NCBI GenBank assembly: GCA_003313425.1
Contig: NHZP01000012.1
Coordinates: 806,001 to 870,000 of the forward strand
DNA: 64,000 nucleotides
Direction: 5' to 3'
Source: Pseudopyrenochaeta lycopersici
Taxonomy: Eukaryota; Ascomycota; Dothideomycetes; Pleosporales; Pseudopyrenochaetaceae
The translations under genes and the position numbers were made by a program. The notes beneath the pieces were generated by a model that made no database searches, had not been told where the DNA came from, and saw only the letters and a list, made by a program, of their open reading frames with translations. Positions 1-11,958 of this stretch are shown one piece after another (the first letter of the stretch is position 1; each line of letters starts with the position of its first letter).

Positions 1-1
1 A

Positions 2-163
2 GAGATGATCATCAATACTGTGTTCATGCTCATGATGTTTGATCTGGAGCTGTTGACGCCAAAAGGCTGGCGGCCTGCGAATGATTTCAGTCGCTACGGG
101 TTTGGGACACAGCAACCGAAGGAGAAAGTGCCATTTCGGGTACGAAGGCGGCAAGCGGCTTAG
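2..163 (+). CDS. Cytochrome P450, C-terminal end only (partial)
   Basis: The window opens inside an exon whose last 53 residues run to a TAG stop. They contain a GW-RP segment, then SRYGFGTQQP and PFRVRRR just before the stop. This matches the far C-terminus of many fungal microsomal P450s, after the haem-binding loop, where a Gly-Trp-Arg-Pro stretch leads to an S-R-Y-G-x-G segment and a final basic strand. P450s are haem monooxygenases of the ER. The haem cysteine and the I-helix lie outside the window, so the family and substrate cannot be stated. The call rests on the short tail alone. Confidence 0.55.
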   Translation, partial: EMIINTVFMLMMFDLELLTPKGWRPANDFSRYGFGTQQPKEKVPFRVRRRQAA

Positions 164-888
164 TTGGTAGCCCCAGAATGGCTACTAGATCGCATGTGAC
201 AATACAATGCAAAGAATGGCCAATTTTGCCGCCCTTGATCTCAAACTCTTACTTCTCTACTACTGGTTTATCCACACTATCACAAAATTAAACCGAGGTT
301 ACATGAGGGAATACTAGCTGATCTCTAGGTTAGATGCGCACTAAGTGGGCGGCTGCCTATCATAACATCCTTGTCTCTCCACATCCCGAGGACACGGAAT
401 CCCCATGTTCTCCCCACACATCCCCGCACAATCTCATAGTTGACCTTCGTATGCATCATCTTGGTTTTGGAATTTAAGAATCACAACTTTTTCGAGCGTC
501 TGATGAAACATATACTTTCGTTTATATCCATTGTCAATGCTCTCAAAATTTTCCGGGCTTTACATCATCAATGGACGTCAAAATTTCTTCATTTCATCAC
601 TATAACAAGTCCTCCGGTACTTCCATCTTCCACGGCTAATCATCGGCAGTCTTTAGCCAAAGCTTATTCTTCTACTATTCAAAGACCGCTACCGCTTTTC
701 AAAGGCCGACATATAAGTTAGAAAGCAGGATATTCCAATGATTAAGCATGTGGAGCCGATTGACGACCGCATGCTCATTTCGTTATCATTATTGTTGTGT
801 ATATAATGCCATCACTCAGGGATTTTACTGAACCCTTGCATCATTTGCTAAGACAGAGATTTGCCGATCACCAAAACGACCGTTCAGA
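164..888. other. Intergenic region between P450 tail and GH79 gene
   Basis: About 725 bp with no supportable gene; short open frames here lack ATG starts or any family resemblance. The right part is the likely promoter of the GH79 gene. Confidence 0.6.
798..807 (+). promoter_or_regulatory. TATA-like box of GH79 gene
   Basis: TGTATATAAT lies about 90 bp upstream of the ATG at 889, a plausible position for a fungal TATA element. Inferred from sequence only. Confidence 0.4.
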
Positions 889-2600
889 ATGACTTCAAAG
901 GCCCTACTTTTGTTTACTTTAGGGACTATTTGCGCCTCTTCCGAAACAGTGAAACTTACTGTACCTGATGCTCCGCCAGTAGGCACACAGACGCTTGATG
1001 GATCTTACCAAGGGTATTCAATGGAGGTAGCTTCCTTCGCCAACATTGCTGGAGATTTATCGTACGTTTAATTTAGCAATCATGTGAGCCAGCTGACGAT
1101 TTGCTTAAGGTCCCCCAATAAGCTTTCTTACCGGATGCTGCAAAATCTCAAGGACATTACCGGTTCCGCAGCTCATATTCGAGTTGGCGGTACAACGGCC
1201 AATCACGCAACCTGGGTTCCTGAACAGCGCGAAGCTATTATACAGAATTTTGCTACCCCAGGTGCTGACCAACCTGCAAATGTCACGCTAGGACCGAAAT
1301 ATATCGAGTCCTTCAAGACCTTTCCCAAAGGCACGAAGTACACCGTTGGTGTGACCTTTGACAGCGGTGCGAAGGGCGAGAACGCCACGGTCACGGAAGT
1401 AGCTGCCTTCTACAAAGGGCTCGGGGATGATTTGTTCGCTCTTGAGGTAGGAAATGAGTTTGATGGTGAGTAGCAGTCCCACTTTGTCAGATCTCTCATA
1501 ACAAGTGATCTAACGGCGGAACTATTAGCCTTTCCGGTCGATCGAAACACAACCACATGGTCGATCCAAAAGTTTGTACCAGAATGGTTGGACCGCACAG
1601 CCGCCATTGTGAGACGCGTGATCCCGAGAGGTAAATCACCCAAAATCTTCCAAGCAGGTAATTTCGTGGCCCCAGGGTCCGTCACCAGCGACTTGACTTG
1701 GACTGCACAAACGGCTATCGATCTTGGTATTGCATCAACTGGGGTTGCGAGAACATTTTGTACTCACCAGTACTTCGGAGCCGCCTGCCGCCCCGTAAAG
1801 CCGACTTTGGAAGGTAGTATAATGAATCGTACGGAGTTAAATAGGTGGATGAAGTACCACGAAGGCGCGGCCGCCTATTCTGTATCTAAGGGCCTTCCAT
1901 ATGTGATTGGCGAGACCAATTCTATCGCTGTAAGTGGCCTTACGTATAGTTTTCATGTCTGTTGTCTGTCTGCTAACGAGTTTGGTTTTTCTAGTGCCAA
2001 GGGCTCACTGGCGTATCCGACGTCTTCGGCGCATCACTTTGGTCCGTAGATTACGCTTTGTACGCCGCGGCCATCAATGTCTCTGGTATATATTGGCACA
2101 TGGGAACTGGGTACCGCTATGCGGCCTGGCAAGCTACCCAGAATGGTACTACAGCTCCTGGGCCTCGGCCTCTCTACTATGGCAACCTCTTCATCGCTAC
2201 CGCTCTTGGAGGCGCAAACAAGCAAGTCGTCACCATTGCTAACACGAAAACGTTCGCTGGATACGCCATCTACTCCAGTTCTCGGCCTCGTCAGCGTTCA
2301 CAGCTTCAGAGCATTGTCCTTGTGAATTTAGAAATCTTCAACTCTACAGCGACTTCCGGGAACAAGAGAACGAGCGTTGATTTTCAACTCCCGGACAACT
2401 GTGGGGGTAAGAACGCAAAGATTACTGTGCGACGCTTGACAGCTGCGGGTGCAGAGGTCAAGGATGGAATCTCCTTTTCAGGTCGTACTGTATCGCTTGA
2501 TGGGAATATTGATGGCAAGGAGGTAATTGAGCGAGTGAATGGAAATAAGGTTAGTGTAAAAGCCAGTGAGGCTGTACTTGTCTCATTTGGGGACCGATGA
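889..2600 (+). CDS. Secreted glycoside hydrolase family 79 (beta-glucuronidase/heparanase-like)
   Basis: Join 889-1061, 1110-1465, 1529-1929 and 1995-2600 gives 511 residues. The three introns have GTACGT, GTGAGT and GTAAGT donors and in-phase acceptors; the first has a GCTGAC branch site. A hydrophobic N-terminus (MTSKALLLFTLGTICASS) is a likely signal peptide. GNEFD (Glu174, probable acid/base) and GETNS (Glu305, probable nucleophile) fit the retaining GH79 TIM barrel. The last ~150 residues fit the beta-sandwich C-terminal domain of the family. The enzyme would release glucuronic acid or a 4-O-methyl derivative from extracellular glycans such as arabinogalactan. Several N-x-S/T sites agree with secretion. 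The exact substrate is not readable from sequence. Confidence 0.85.
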
Positions 2601-3059
2601 TGTGTTACTAAGTAAAGTAATGTCCTAATTTTAATACGCAACACTGAGGATGATACACTCTTGCTCATACATCCTCTGGTCTGTCCCAGGTGGTACGTTG
2701 CGATGATGTAATATTGAGGATGTTTCAACGTTCGTGTGAAAAACGGCCTCATTCAAAACTCTTTTCCACGCTGCCAAATTTTGAATGCACATCTTTTACG
2801 GTAAATCATTGATGAACTATCATCATCGTAACTCTAATATATCTTGATGAAACTCTTCTAGCTTGCTGTATTCCGATTTGATTGGCGATGCCGTCCGGTA
2901 CCAACCAAATTCTTACTTCACGATATACTATAGAAACGCGGAAGATATATAGTGTGAGATCTCTAACATGCAAGAGTTACCACGATAGAAACAGGAACTT
3001 AAGCGAGATATGCATAAAAGTGGGGTGTGTGCGACCAGAAAGAGTCAATATGTAACCGC
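2601..3059. other. Convergent 3' intergenic region
   Basis: About 460 bp of AT-leaning sequence between two genes that converge. It probably holds both 3' UTRs. No gene or repeat seen. Confidence 0.5.
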
Positions 3060-4784
3060 TCAATCCTTGCTTGAGCCCGCAAAGCCTTCGGGCTCATCTG
3101 GCGCATTGATTATGCGACGGAACATTGTCTTGTTCTGACCTTTTCGCTCTTTCCATTGCATATCCACCGTTCCCGGTTTAGTGACCTTCCAACAAGCGAT
3201 TCCACCGTTAAATTTGGTTTCCAACCTCAACCCAACCCTTTGAGCGAGCTGAGAGCGAAAGATGAATTGGTTGATGTAGCGAAGCTGGTCATGACTTGCG
3301 ATGCGGTGTTTGGGGGGCTGCCTGACTTTTAACTTGATGAGAATATCATGTGACGCAACATCGTCATCATCATCCTCTTCGCCCTCGTCGTCGTCTTTAG
3401 TGTCGTTTTGGTCGCTTTGCACAATAGAGAGGATGCGAATGCTCATAATACTAGCTTTAGAGAGAATACTGCCTGCCCATGTAGAAAACGTCTCGTCCAG
3501 GTCTGTCAAAATATCCAGCTCGTCAAACATGTCGGGATCGGTTGGTATGGCCAGGAAATCGAGGCTGACAACCGCAGTTGTTGGAGTGAGTTCCAGGTGG
3601 AATTCTGAGTTGGTTTGTTTATGTTGTAGAATTTCCAGAACCTCAACACCGTTGCGAGGAAGCACTGCGCCACAGCAAGTAGGTTCGATCCATGCGATCC
3701 TCTTTCCATCCAGGTCTGAATGGTGAAACGTAGCAATATATTCATTGAGAGTGGCAAAAGGAGTGCGTACTCGTCGCTCACGAAGTAGCCATGGTTTGAA
3801 TTCGTTGCGAACCTGTTGACAGCTCTGCGTGAAACCCCAGCAGGAGTGTGCGAAATTGGTCTTCGAGGCCACGCCGCGAACTGAGCGACGGGGAATGCCA
3901 TTGGGGTAGTGAATAACATTGACTGTCTTCTGCCCTTCATTCAACATTGCATACTCATAGATCTTGTTACGGACTTCGCCTGGTAGCTCTGACCACGGCG
4001 TGTTCTGAGTGCCTGCAACTGTCGGAGGGTAGTAGCGTGAATGGGAGCGTGGGCGATCGTTTTCAGTCTCGCTATCGCTTGAGCTCTCCACCCCATCGGA
4101 TGACCAGCCATGCCAGAGTTGCAGCTGTTGCACCTCAGCGAGCAACCTATTCTCAAAACATCGCTTCTTCGGGGAGGGAACCTTGGCGTTAGCCTTGGTG
4201 ATGGGTGCGCACTGAACGCGTAATTGGTCGCCCAAAGTGTTCGTTTTTCCAGTAGCCATAGAATTCCGGTAAGTGCACTCGTTTGTAATATGATAGTCGT
4301 AACCTTTCTTGTATTTGGCCATGTGCGTTCGTTGAGTGCCTGTATTTGGCTCTGGCGGCTTGTTAAAGTCTGCAAGATTGGCTAGCTCCGCGTACAACAT
4401 TTTTTGCATCTTTGAAATGGGAACCAATGAATTCAATGCTTGGTGGGTACGATTGGGAGCTTTCAAAGCGCCATCTAAGTCGCCAACGTTACTGCTAGGG
4501 GAAACGTGACTTTTCCTTCCAGCGCGATAGGGACGCCTGCTAGAATTTTGAGTTCGCAGAGGGGAGGTAGCCCTACGGGCCTGGATTCTGGGCGTGAAGG
4601 CTAGCTCATCACCAGAAGATTTCCCAGAGTCAATGAAGTTTGAATCGCGATCTACAGGCGCAAGAGGTGAAAAGAGCGTGACACCAGGAAAATCCCTGGG
4701 CGTTCTCGTGCGGGTCCGCTTGGATAGATAGTCATAGTCAGATTTAGAGCCGCGTTGGGATTCATGCTTGCGTTTGGGTGCCAT
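3060..4784 (-). CDS. 2EXR/F-box-like nuclear protein, 574 aa
   Basis: Single exon. The first true ATG is at 4784 (MAPKRKHESQRG); the frame is open further upstream but only with TTG. Residues 1-260 are polar, basic and probably disordered, with nuclear-localisation-like clusters (APKRKH, SKRTRTRT). Residues about 265-280 (SELPGEVRNKIYEYAM) are the E-x-R-N-x-I-Y start of the Dothideomycete 2EXR/F-box-like domain. CQQVRNEFKPWL, the second conserved block, follows. An acidic Asp/Glu run lies near residue 480. Such proteins are often presumed to be adaptors, but no function is established for this type. It is the longest of five relatives in the window and the only one with a long basic N-terminus. 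Confidence 0.7.
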   Translation of the reverse strand: MAPKRKHESQRGSKSDYDYLSKRTRTRTPRDFPGVTLFSPLAPVDRDSNFIDSGKSSGDELAFTPRIQARRATSPLRTQNSSRRPYRAGRKSHVSPSSNVGDLDGALKAPNRTHQALNSLVPISKMQKMLYAELANLADFNKPPEPNTGTQRTHMAKYKKGYDYHITNECTYRNSMATGKTNTLGDQLRVQCAPITKANAKVPSPKKRCFENRLLAEVQQLQLWHGWSSDGVESSSDSETENDRPRSHSRYYPPTVAGTQNTPWSELPGEVRNKIYEYAMLNEGQKTVNVIHYPNGIPRRSVRGVASKTNFAHSCWGFTQSCQQVRNEFKPWLLRERRVRTPFATLNEYIATFHHSDLDGKRIAWIEPTCCGAVLPRNGVEVLEILQHKQTNSEFHLELTPTTAVVSLDFLAIPTDPDMFDELDILTDLDETFSTWAGSILSKASIMSIRILSIVQSDQNDTKDDDEGEEDDDDDVASHDILIKLKVRQPPKHRIASHDQLRYINQFIFRSQLAQRVGLRLETKFNGGIACWKVTKPGTVDMQWKERKGQNKTMFRRIINAPDEPEGFAGSSKD

Positions 4785-6395
4785 GTTGATGGTAGTCAAG
4801 CCGATTAGGAGAGTAAAGCACTGGGGGTGAATGGGTAGAAGTTGTCGGAAGAACCTAGACAAATTTTGGGAAGTCCTGCCGTGGAGGGGAGTGTTTTGGA
4901 GACTTTTAGTGTTGTGGACCGCAGTGTTGAGCGCTTGATACCAGAGTTTTTTTGGTGAAGTGAAGTGAAGCGCTCGAGCCCAGCAACGTCAACTCTTTAC
5001 ACAAGGAAAAGTTCTGAACACCTATATCAGCGCAGCTTCCAAATGTAAACTAAATAATGGGCGAACCGAGATGGTGGAACGCGGTCGTTCGTGATTGCGG
5101 GCTGACACAGTCCGCAACACAGGGAGGGTCGACAGTTCAAGTGCTGTGGTACCAAGCAACTCAGCTGTAGGAACCACACAGGTGACTGCTAGTAAATTGT
5201 GGAAGATACTTGCAATAAAGTTGATTTGAGATAGTAGTCACGCATATACCGCTTTCCAAAGGTGTCCAGACTTGGAGAAGTTGCGCTGTTGGCCTCGAAA
5301 GGCGAGTGTCGCTGTTTCTTTCCATAGGATAAACCAATCACACTGTCTTTCTATTTTCGCATTAATTGAGCCTGCTCTTACCACCCGGTCACAGAATTCG
5401 CGAATTGCACAACGCAAGGCTCCGACTTTGGTACTCCCTGCATGGCTGACTTCGAGACCGTTCATAAGCCACCACAAAGGTGAAGGGACCCCATCTCATA
5501 TCCAAAACTATGATGCTGCCCAAAATGAGTTGCAACTGCTTGAACGTCTTAGCTTTGAGCTTTGTGTTGGCTTTCTAGCCTAGATGCTAGCGCTATCCCA
5601 TCATGGAGGTTGTTTTTGCATAGAGGATGTCGTGGTGACCGCTCTCACAAGATCTTTATGGCGCGAAAGGAAGCATCATTACACGCGAGAGACGCGAATT
5701 AACGGGTTGAGTAGACGTATGGAGCGCTCTGAGAAGTCAAAGTCAAAACCTTGATGCATGCAAGGGGACGAAGTTGAGGTCTGCATCGGCTCACCTGCCA
5801 CAATGATAGATGACGTCACGAGCCGGACTTACTGCCGTGGACATTGAAGCGACCCTTCATAGCTGACACATCTTCCCTTCTGTCGCGCACATTGTTGAAC
5901 GCATGGACGAATTGTTCGAGGACGTCGGGTCGTGACTGCAGGTTTTCATAGATATAAACAAGTCGGCATCCCACCTACCAATGGTTGATTCGGCTGCGCT
6001 CCGGCCTAGTTGATGCTGATTACTATACATTTGACCTGGGCCTCGGATCGCGCCCTTCTGGCTAACCCATCGAATCACAACCCGGCCTCCGCACCCTCGA
6101 ATGTCGCAATTTTTTGGGTTTAGTGATCTCTGCACGGCTGATAAAGCGAATTGACTCGGTTCTCGCAAGGCATGCCCTCTTGCTTGTGGTGAGGCTGGAT
6201 GTTTGTGCTAGCGAGGCTAGGGTAGTGGGTCGGGAATACCACCAATCTGCATACGCTTCAGTTCCCTCCATTTGGACTATAATAAAGGGGACTTAAGTGC
6301 GGCTTGGCTTCTACATAAGTCTGCTTTAACCCGTGCGTCCCTTTGTTCTTGTGTTGGTTCTGTCTTGCGTTCGATAGCCATACCTCTCCGCGATC
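4785..6395. other. Divergent intergenic region
   Basis: About 1.6 kb between two divergent genes. I see no supportable coding gene. A hairpin-forming stretch at about 5060-5160 looked tRNA-like but has no pairing acceptor stem. A TATA-like TATAATAAA at 6278-6286 is about 110 bp upstream of the MFS start. Confidence 0.5.
6278..6286 (+). promoter_or_regulatory. TATA-like element of MFS gene
   Basis: TATAATAAA about 110 bp upstream of the ATG at 6396; inferred by position. Confidence 0.35.
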
Positions 6396-8250
6396 ATGGC
6401 TAATCCTGAATACCACGCCCCGAATGAAGAGTACATAAGTGATATGGAGAAGGGTGATTTGTTCCAAGAAAAGGGAGTAGCAGAGTTTCCTCACGAAGAC
6501 CACTCTCAAGCCTCGACAATATCTTCGTCTGGACAAGAGCTCAACCATGGAGAGCAAGCCGATGGAGCTACAACGCCCAAACAAGAACCCAATTTGACGG
6601 ATTGGGACGGCCCCGACGATCCAGAGGATCCGCAAAATTGGTCCATGGGAGTGCGAGTGTATCATGCTTTGATACCTGCGCTCTTTGGTTTCGCAGTGTA
6701 AGTTTCCCGGTCTGGAATGCAATGCCCTCGCTCACAGACGGAATAGCACATTTGGCACCTCAGTCTACACTCCGGCACTTGCAGACGTCATGAAAGACTT
6801 CCAAATCTCGCGGACAGTTGCAATCCTTGGGCTCAGCATCTACACCATTGGCATCGGCTTTGGTCCCATTTTATCTGCGCCATTAAGCGAAGGTCACGGC
6901 CGTAAAATCGTGTATCTGGTCTCATCCCCCATCTTCATGCTTTTCACGCTCGGTGCAGGCTTCTCGAACAACTTCGCTGCTTTCTGTGTGTGTCGGTTTT
7001 TCGCTGGCTTTTCAGGAAGCCCGGCGCTCGCAGTGGGGGCGGGAACGAACGCGGATCTGTTCCCGCCGCGTCTACGGGCTATCTCTACTAGCATGGTTCT
7101 GATGGCGCCTTTCGCAGGGCCATCTGTCGGGTGAGTTGCAAGCTGCAATGTTTTTGGCGTTTCGCTAACGATATCAGCCCTATTGCTGGAGGTTTCATTG
7201 CACAATATAAGGGTTGGCGCTGGACGCAATGGTCCATGCTCTTCATCACACTGGCTGTGTTCTTGGCGGCCTTACCCATGAAGGAGACTTATAAGCCTGT
7301 AATTTTGCAGCAAAGAGCCAAGAAACTGGGTCTTTCAGTAAAGCCAGCTACCAATGGTACGGATATCAAACGCACAATCGTCCTGAAGTTCACTCGACCT
7401 ATGCACATGCTGTTTACAGAGGTGAGTTTGGATCCACCTAAGTTGTTCCTACCTCAGCTAAGCTAATTCCCTCCAGCCAGCAGTATTCTTTTTCTCCCTT
7501 TACGCATCATTCGCCTTTGGCGTCTTGTTCCTCTTCTTCGCCGCCTTCCCGTACATCTTTGCACGCCAGCCATACTCCTTTACGGCGTCCCAAGCTGGTC
7601 TCACATTCGTTTCTATTGGCATCGGTATCGTACTCGGCGGCATCACATGCGTCGTTGTGGATCGCTATCTTTACCAGAAGAAGCACCTTGAGGCCATGTC
7701 TGCAGGCAAACCGTACGCAGACCCAGAACATCGACTGTACTCTGCTATGATCGGTAGCTGGGGGATCCTGATTGGACTGTTTTGGTTCGGATGGTGTGCT
7801 GCCAAGGGCGTGCACTGGGCTCCAACATTGCTGGGCGCCATTCCTTTCGCATGGGGTAATCTGTGCCTCTTCGTAAGTCGATCCTGAACCATACAAGAGA
7901 CAAGACACTAACGATAAGAATAGACATCCTCAGCATTATACTTGGTGGACGTTTACGGTCCACTGAATGGCGCATCGGCCATGGCAGCAAATGGCGTTTC
8001 CAGATACTGCTTAGGCGCGGTTTTCCCGCTCTTTACAATCCAGAGTAAGTATCTATCCCACCCCTGCTCACGGTATTTTCAAAGCAAAGGCCTATACTTA
8101 CCAGATTGAACAGTGTACGACGCTCTGGGTGTGGGCTGGGCAACATCACTCCTTGGCTTCCTCTCCCTCGCCATGATTCCGATTCCGTACCTCTTCTTCA
8201 AATGGGGCCCCTCCATCCGAGCGAGAAGCAAGTATCCCGTTGCAAAATGA
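6396..8250 (+). CDS. MFS transporter, DHA1 drug:H+ antiporter type
   Basis: Join 6396-6697, 6747-7130, 7178-7421, 7477-7872, 7924-8044 and 8114-8250 gives 527 residues, the usual length for 12-TM DHA1 exporters. All five introns are 47-69 bp with GT...AG ends and keep frame. The polar N-terminus ends in a DGPDDPEDPQNWS stretch typical of fungal DHA1 proteins just before TM1. Motif A-like SEGHGRKIV follows TM2, and FAGFSGSPALAVG matches the TM4-5 region. It should act in the plasma membrane, exporting toxic organics, polyamines or secondary metabolites by proton antiport. The substrate is unknown. It converges with a second MFS gene about 0.8 kb away, but the two belong to different subgroups. 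Confidence 0.85.
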
Positions 8251-9067
8251 GACGATATTATGGCCTGGTCGGTGTACACAACGGAACATGGACACAACGA
8301 CATTGGCTAAAGACTTCTTAAATTATGTATATCTAGCAGGCGTTTGTTGAGCATTGCCTCACGGTATTCCTTAACTGTCGACATTTATCTTCCTGTTCAT
8401 GCGTTTGCAAACCGGACGTGTATTTCTGGACAAGCACCAACCGATGCTCACGCGCTGGCGCAGGCTCGATAAGGCGCGAGTTCGGCCGCGGAAATCCTGC
8501 ATCTACACAATAAATACGACAACGACGTTCTTATACTCTGAGCGCACCCAGCTTTCGCGAAATACGAGGTCGATTACACAAGCCGATGCGAGGATTTGGA
8601 TCTGAACAAGATTCCTCATCACAACGTTGTTAGGAGTTTATTACTGCATCGGATCTTGCTACTGGGCTTGTAGCGTCTTCACTGCGGAGTGTAGAGGACT
8701 GTAATCGACGGGCGAACTTTTCGGGATGACGATGAATTTGTGGACGAGAATGTTCGGACCGCATGCTAGGAAGGGCGAGTCCGGCATGGATGGTCAATAT
8801 GAATTGGGCATCGGCACAGACGCTGTGCTAAAAGGACAGAATGGAAAATGAATTGACCAAGGATCTACATATGTATATATATATGTGTGTGTGAAGTAAA
8901 TACAAGTAGATAATGCAATATATATGCCACCAGCGCCATGCTCGCTTATGCATTCCCAGAAACGCCCCTTTATCAGAACATGCAAGACCCAACCAGCGCT
9001 TTCCATGCTTTTCATGCCGAAACAAAGCATTTTGATAAAAGAAAAGCGAAGATGAGAATAAAACTCC
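8251..9067. other. Convergent intergenic region with TA/TG microsatellite
   Basis: About 800 bp between the 3' ends of two transporters. It contains an alternating TATATATATATGTGTGTG tract near 8876-8893. No gene seen. Confidence 0.5.
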
Positions 9068-10934
9068 TCATCCCATACCCTCAATCATACTCGTCCTCCA
9101 GCGCTCGCCCCATCGCCCCATGGCAAACAAGGCCGCACAGCCAGTAACAATGCTCCAAACGCCCAAGATGGTCATCAACCAGCCATTCCCAATGCCGTTG
9201 AGAATGGGCTCGGCGACCATGGCGCCGGTGAAGGAGAAGATGTTGCGCATGAAGTTGTTCAGCGCGATGGCAGAGGCAGCGCGGTGGGGCATGAATTCGG
9301 TGAGCATAGTGGAGATGAGGGCGAAGATGAGCATGGAACCTATTCCGAAGAAGACTGTGCAGGTGTTAGAATTTTCGTGTGGGGGTGGAAAAAGGGGGCG
9401 GAAAGGGGGGAGACGTACAGTTTGCTATCATAGGGGCGAGCCAGTGGACGCCGTATTCGGCAGTCCAGCCGTAAACGATGAGGGCTGAGGGCCAGAGGAT
9501 AGCAGCGAGCCAGGCATTCTCGCGCATGCGGTCTTCTGGGCGGAAGATGAGTTTGCCTCTGTCGTCGTACCGGCCTGCTTTTCGGGCTTCGCGGTGCATG
9601 ATGCTGTCGATCCAGCGGCCGCCGAAGACGCTGGCAAGGAGGTAGCCTGTAGAGTTGGGTATGTAGAGCAGGCCTATGATCAGGGTGGAAAAATTGTATG
9701 GCGCATGGCTGAATGTGGATTGGATGCTGATGTTGAGGATGTATAGGCAGCCGAATGTAATGCTGGCGTAGTATACAGTGAGGAGCACAGCTGGGAAGCG
9801 CAGCCATGTTACTATTATCAGAGGGTCGAGGAAGATCTGTCGAGCGTGTGAGAGGGCTGATTTGGTTTTCTGGGCAGTCGAAGCGCGGGTTGTCGTTCGG
9901 CGGAGAGGTACATCTTTAGAGTTATTGGCGTCTTGCTGCTCTACATCCCCCTGCTGCTCTGCTGGAGCAGCATTGACATTTCCAGTCCGATGCAGCGTTT
10001 CCGGTAAGGCGAAGATTATGAATATCAGAGTTATTCCACCGTAGATGACGAGAAACCACTGCGTGCTTCTCCATCCCAGCCCTGCACCCAGTGCTCCTCC
10101 AAAGATGGGCGCGAACAAGGGACCACACAATGGGCCAAGATAGAAGATACCCATAGCCTTCCCACGTTCTTTTGTCTCCCAAACATCAGCAATGCTTCCT
10201 GCACCCACAGCCTGCACCGACGCGGCCGCACCACCTGAGAGTGTGCGGAAGACGATCAACATGGCGATGTTCGTGCTTATCGCCGACAGCAGAGCAAAGA
10301 CAGCGAAGAGGGTGAAACTAGTAATATAAATCGTCCGTCTCCCCAGCCTTTCCGAGAAGCTGGACCACCACAGCGGGAATATAGACATGCTCAGCATGTA
10401 CACGGCAACACTCATATTCGTGATGGTGTGGGAAGCGTGGAAGACGTCAGAAATCTCCTGGAGAACCGGCATTACGATTGCGCTCCCCATGGGGCCGGCC
10501 ATGGCGCAGAAGGCGACGATGAAGGTCAGGAACCATTTCGTCTTCGGCGCGTAGTGTTCTGGGTTCTCGACTTCGGGGATCAGCGCGAAGCGGGCGAGAA
10601 GGCCACGGCGCTGGGAGCGAGGCACGACGACTGCGTCTGGGGTGATGGTGATTGTTCTTGCGAGAGCGACAGGGTTAGATTTAGCATCTGGCTGCGAAGC
10701 ATTGTGTTCGATATTCGAGCGTTCGGTTGCTGTTGAGGCACGTGAGGTTGATAGTGATATTGTATCTTCATCTTGATTCTTAGCCCGTGATTCGATTATA
10801 TCGTCCTTCTCTTCTGTGTCGACTTTCTCAATCGCAAGCTCCTTCTCCTTCGCGCCCGCCTCAACAGACTTCTCTAGTGCACTTCCAGTATTCTGCGGTC
10901 CTGATCCAGATGGCAGCTTCTCATGATCCGTCAT
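9068..10934 (-). CDS. MFS transporter, DHA1 (QDR/DTR1-like)
   Basis: Exon 1 is 10934-9419 and exon 2 is 9354-9068, giving 600 residues; the intron of 64 bp starts GTACGT. The frame continues upstream but the first ATG is at 10934 (MTDHEKLPSG). Residues 1-130 are a charged, Ser/Thr-rich cytoplasmic tail. The 12-TM core begins near KTKWFLTFIVAFCAMAGP. SERLGRRTIY is motif A, and the RTLSGGAAASVQAVGAG stretch is typical of TM4-5. The N-terminal tail and the loop between TM6 and TM7 are long, as in yeast Dtr1/Qdr proteins, which export dityrosine precursors or drugs. Plasma-membrane proton antiport is inferred; the substrate is unknown. Confidence 0.8.
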
Positions 10935-11958
10935 GATATGTAGTCCAGGGTAGAGGGAGCTGAGAAAGGGTCGAGCGAGCGGTGTATGTGTTTGAATTGC
11001 ACCGCAGCCATTGATCGACACTTTTCCGTGTTCGTGTTCCGTTTTCCGGTGCCTTTCTGTAGTGTTTCATGTGCCTCGGTATCCACAAAAAGCTCACGAG
11101 TTCGCAGTTTTTGGTCTTTCGAAAACGGCCAGGCGTGCCTCGTTCATCTGTGTACGGTTGCCCGAACGTCCGCAAGAAAGAGCGTAGACGAGGAAAGAGA
11201 AAAGGCCATCGGCATCGGAACTGACATGAATTGCGAAGTCTGGCTGAAGTGCAAAGTGTTTAGCCAATGAGACCAGCAACACTGGTGCCGCTATCCCGCG
11301 GCACTCTAGGTTTTCCTGCGGACTTAAAAGGCGCGCCATCCCTACCCCGCCTTATATCCGGAGGGGCACTGCACGCGACCAAAATCCACACGTTCTGAGG
11401 TTGTGTAAAAGAACAGGCCAGGGACTCCAACCCTTGCATCTGATATGTGTTAGTAATCTCGCCGTAAAGCTTCCTTCAGGTATTACCTACCGGGGACGCG
11501 GGGACCACGGGGACGGAATTTGCGCAAACGGACCCGGACGTTCGGAATCCCACGCCATAGAGGTCGCCGTTCCCGCTATCGCGCGCTTTCGGCGAGGCTC
11601 CAAGCTACCCCGCCAAAAAATACACTGGTCAAATCAAATCATGGGCGACGGAGGGGTTACGTACCTCCTCGCCGTCCTGTCTGCCCTACTCTTGTCCTTT
11701 ACGTATAACGTCGCCTAGACCTGGCTTTTTTTGAAGCGTCGTGTTGATTAGTATCTAGGATTGCCGTTGTAGATTTGATAAGCGACGTCGTACAGGAAAG
11801 CTTAAGCTTGGAGACCCCACACGTCAACACTTTGTTCACCGCATCATCTTGAGTATTTCTGCCATTGATCCCACATAGCGCCTCCAGAGTATAGCATACG
11901 TACATTTTCTGTCATCTACAAGAGCTGGCAGTTTGATTGCACCTCGATCCATTCGACA
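10935..11958. other. Divergent promoter region
   Basis: About 1 kb between an MFS gene and a methyltransferase gene. It is GC-richer than most spacers here, especially 11280-11660. It contains AGGGG-type motifs that could be stress elements, but this is weak. The open frames in it have no family resemblance. Confidence 0.45.

Noticed and set aside
440..721. A 93-residue gene upstream of GH79
   Set aside because: It starts with TTG, not ATG, and has no family resemblance or splice support.
5060..5160. Possible tRNA gene
   Set aside because: There is a T-arm-like TTCAAGT and a good central hairpin, but the ends do not form an acceptor stem and the A box is poor.
10935..11021. Longer N-terminus of the second MFS gene
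   Set aside because: The extra 29 codons begin at GTG; the first ATG is at 10934.
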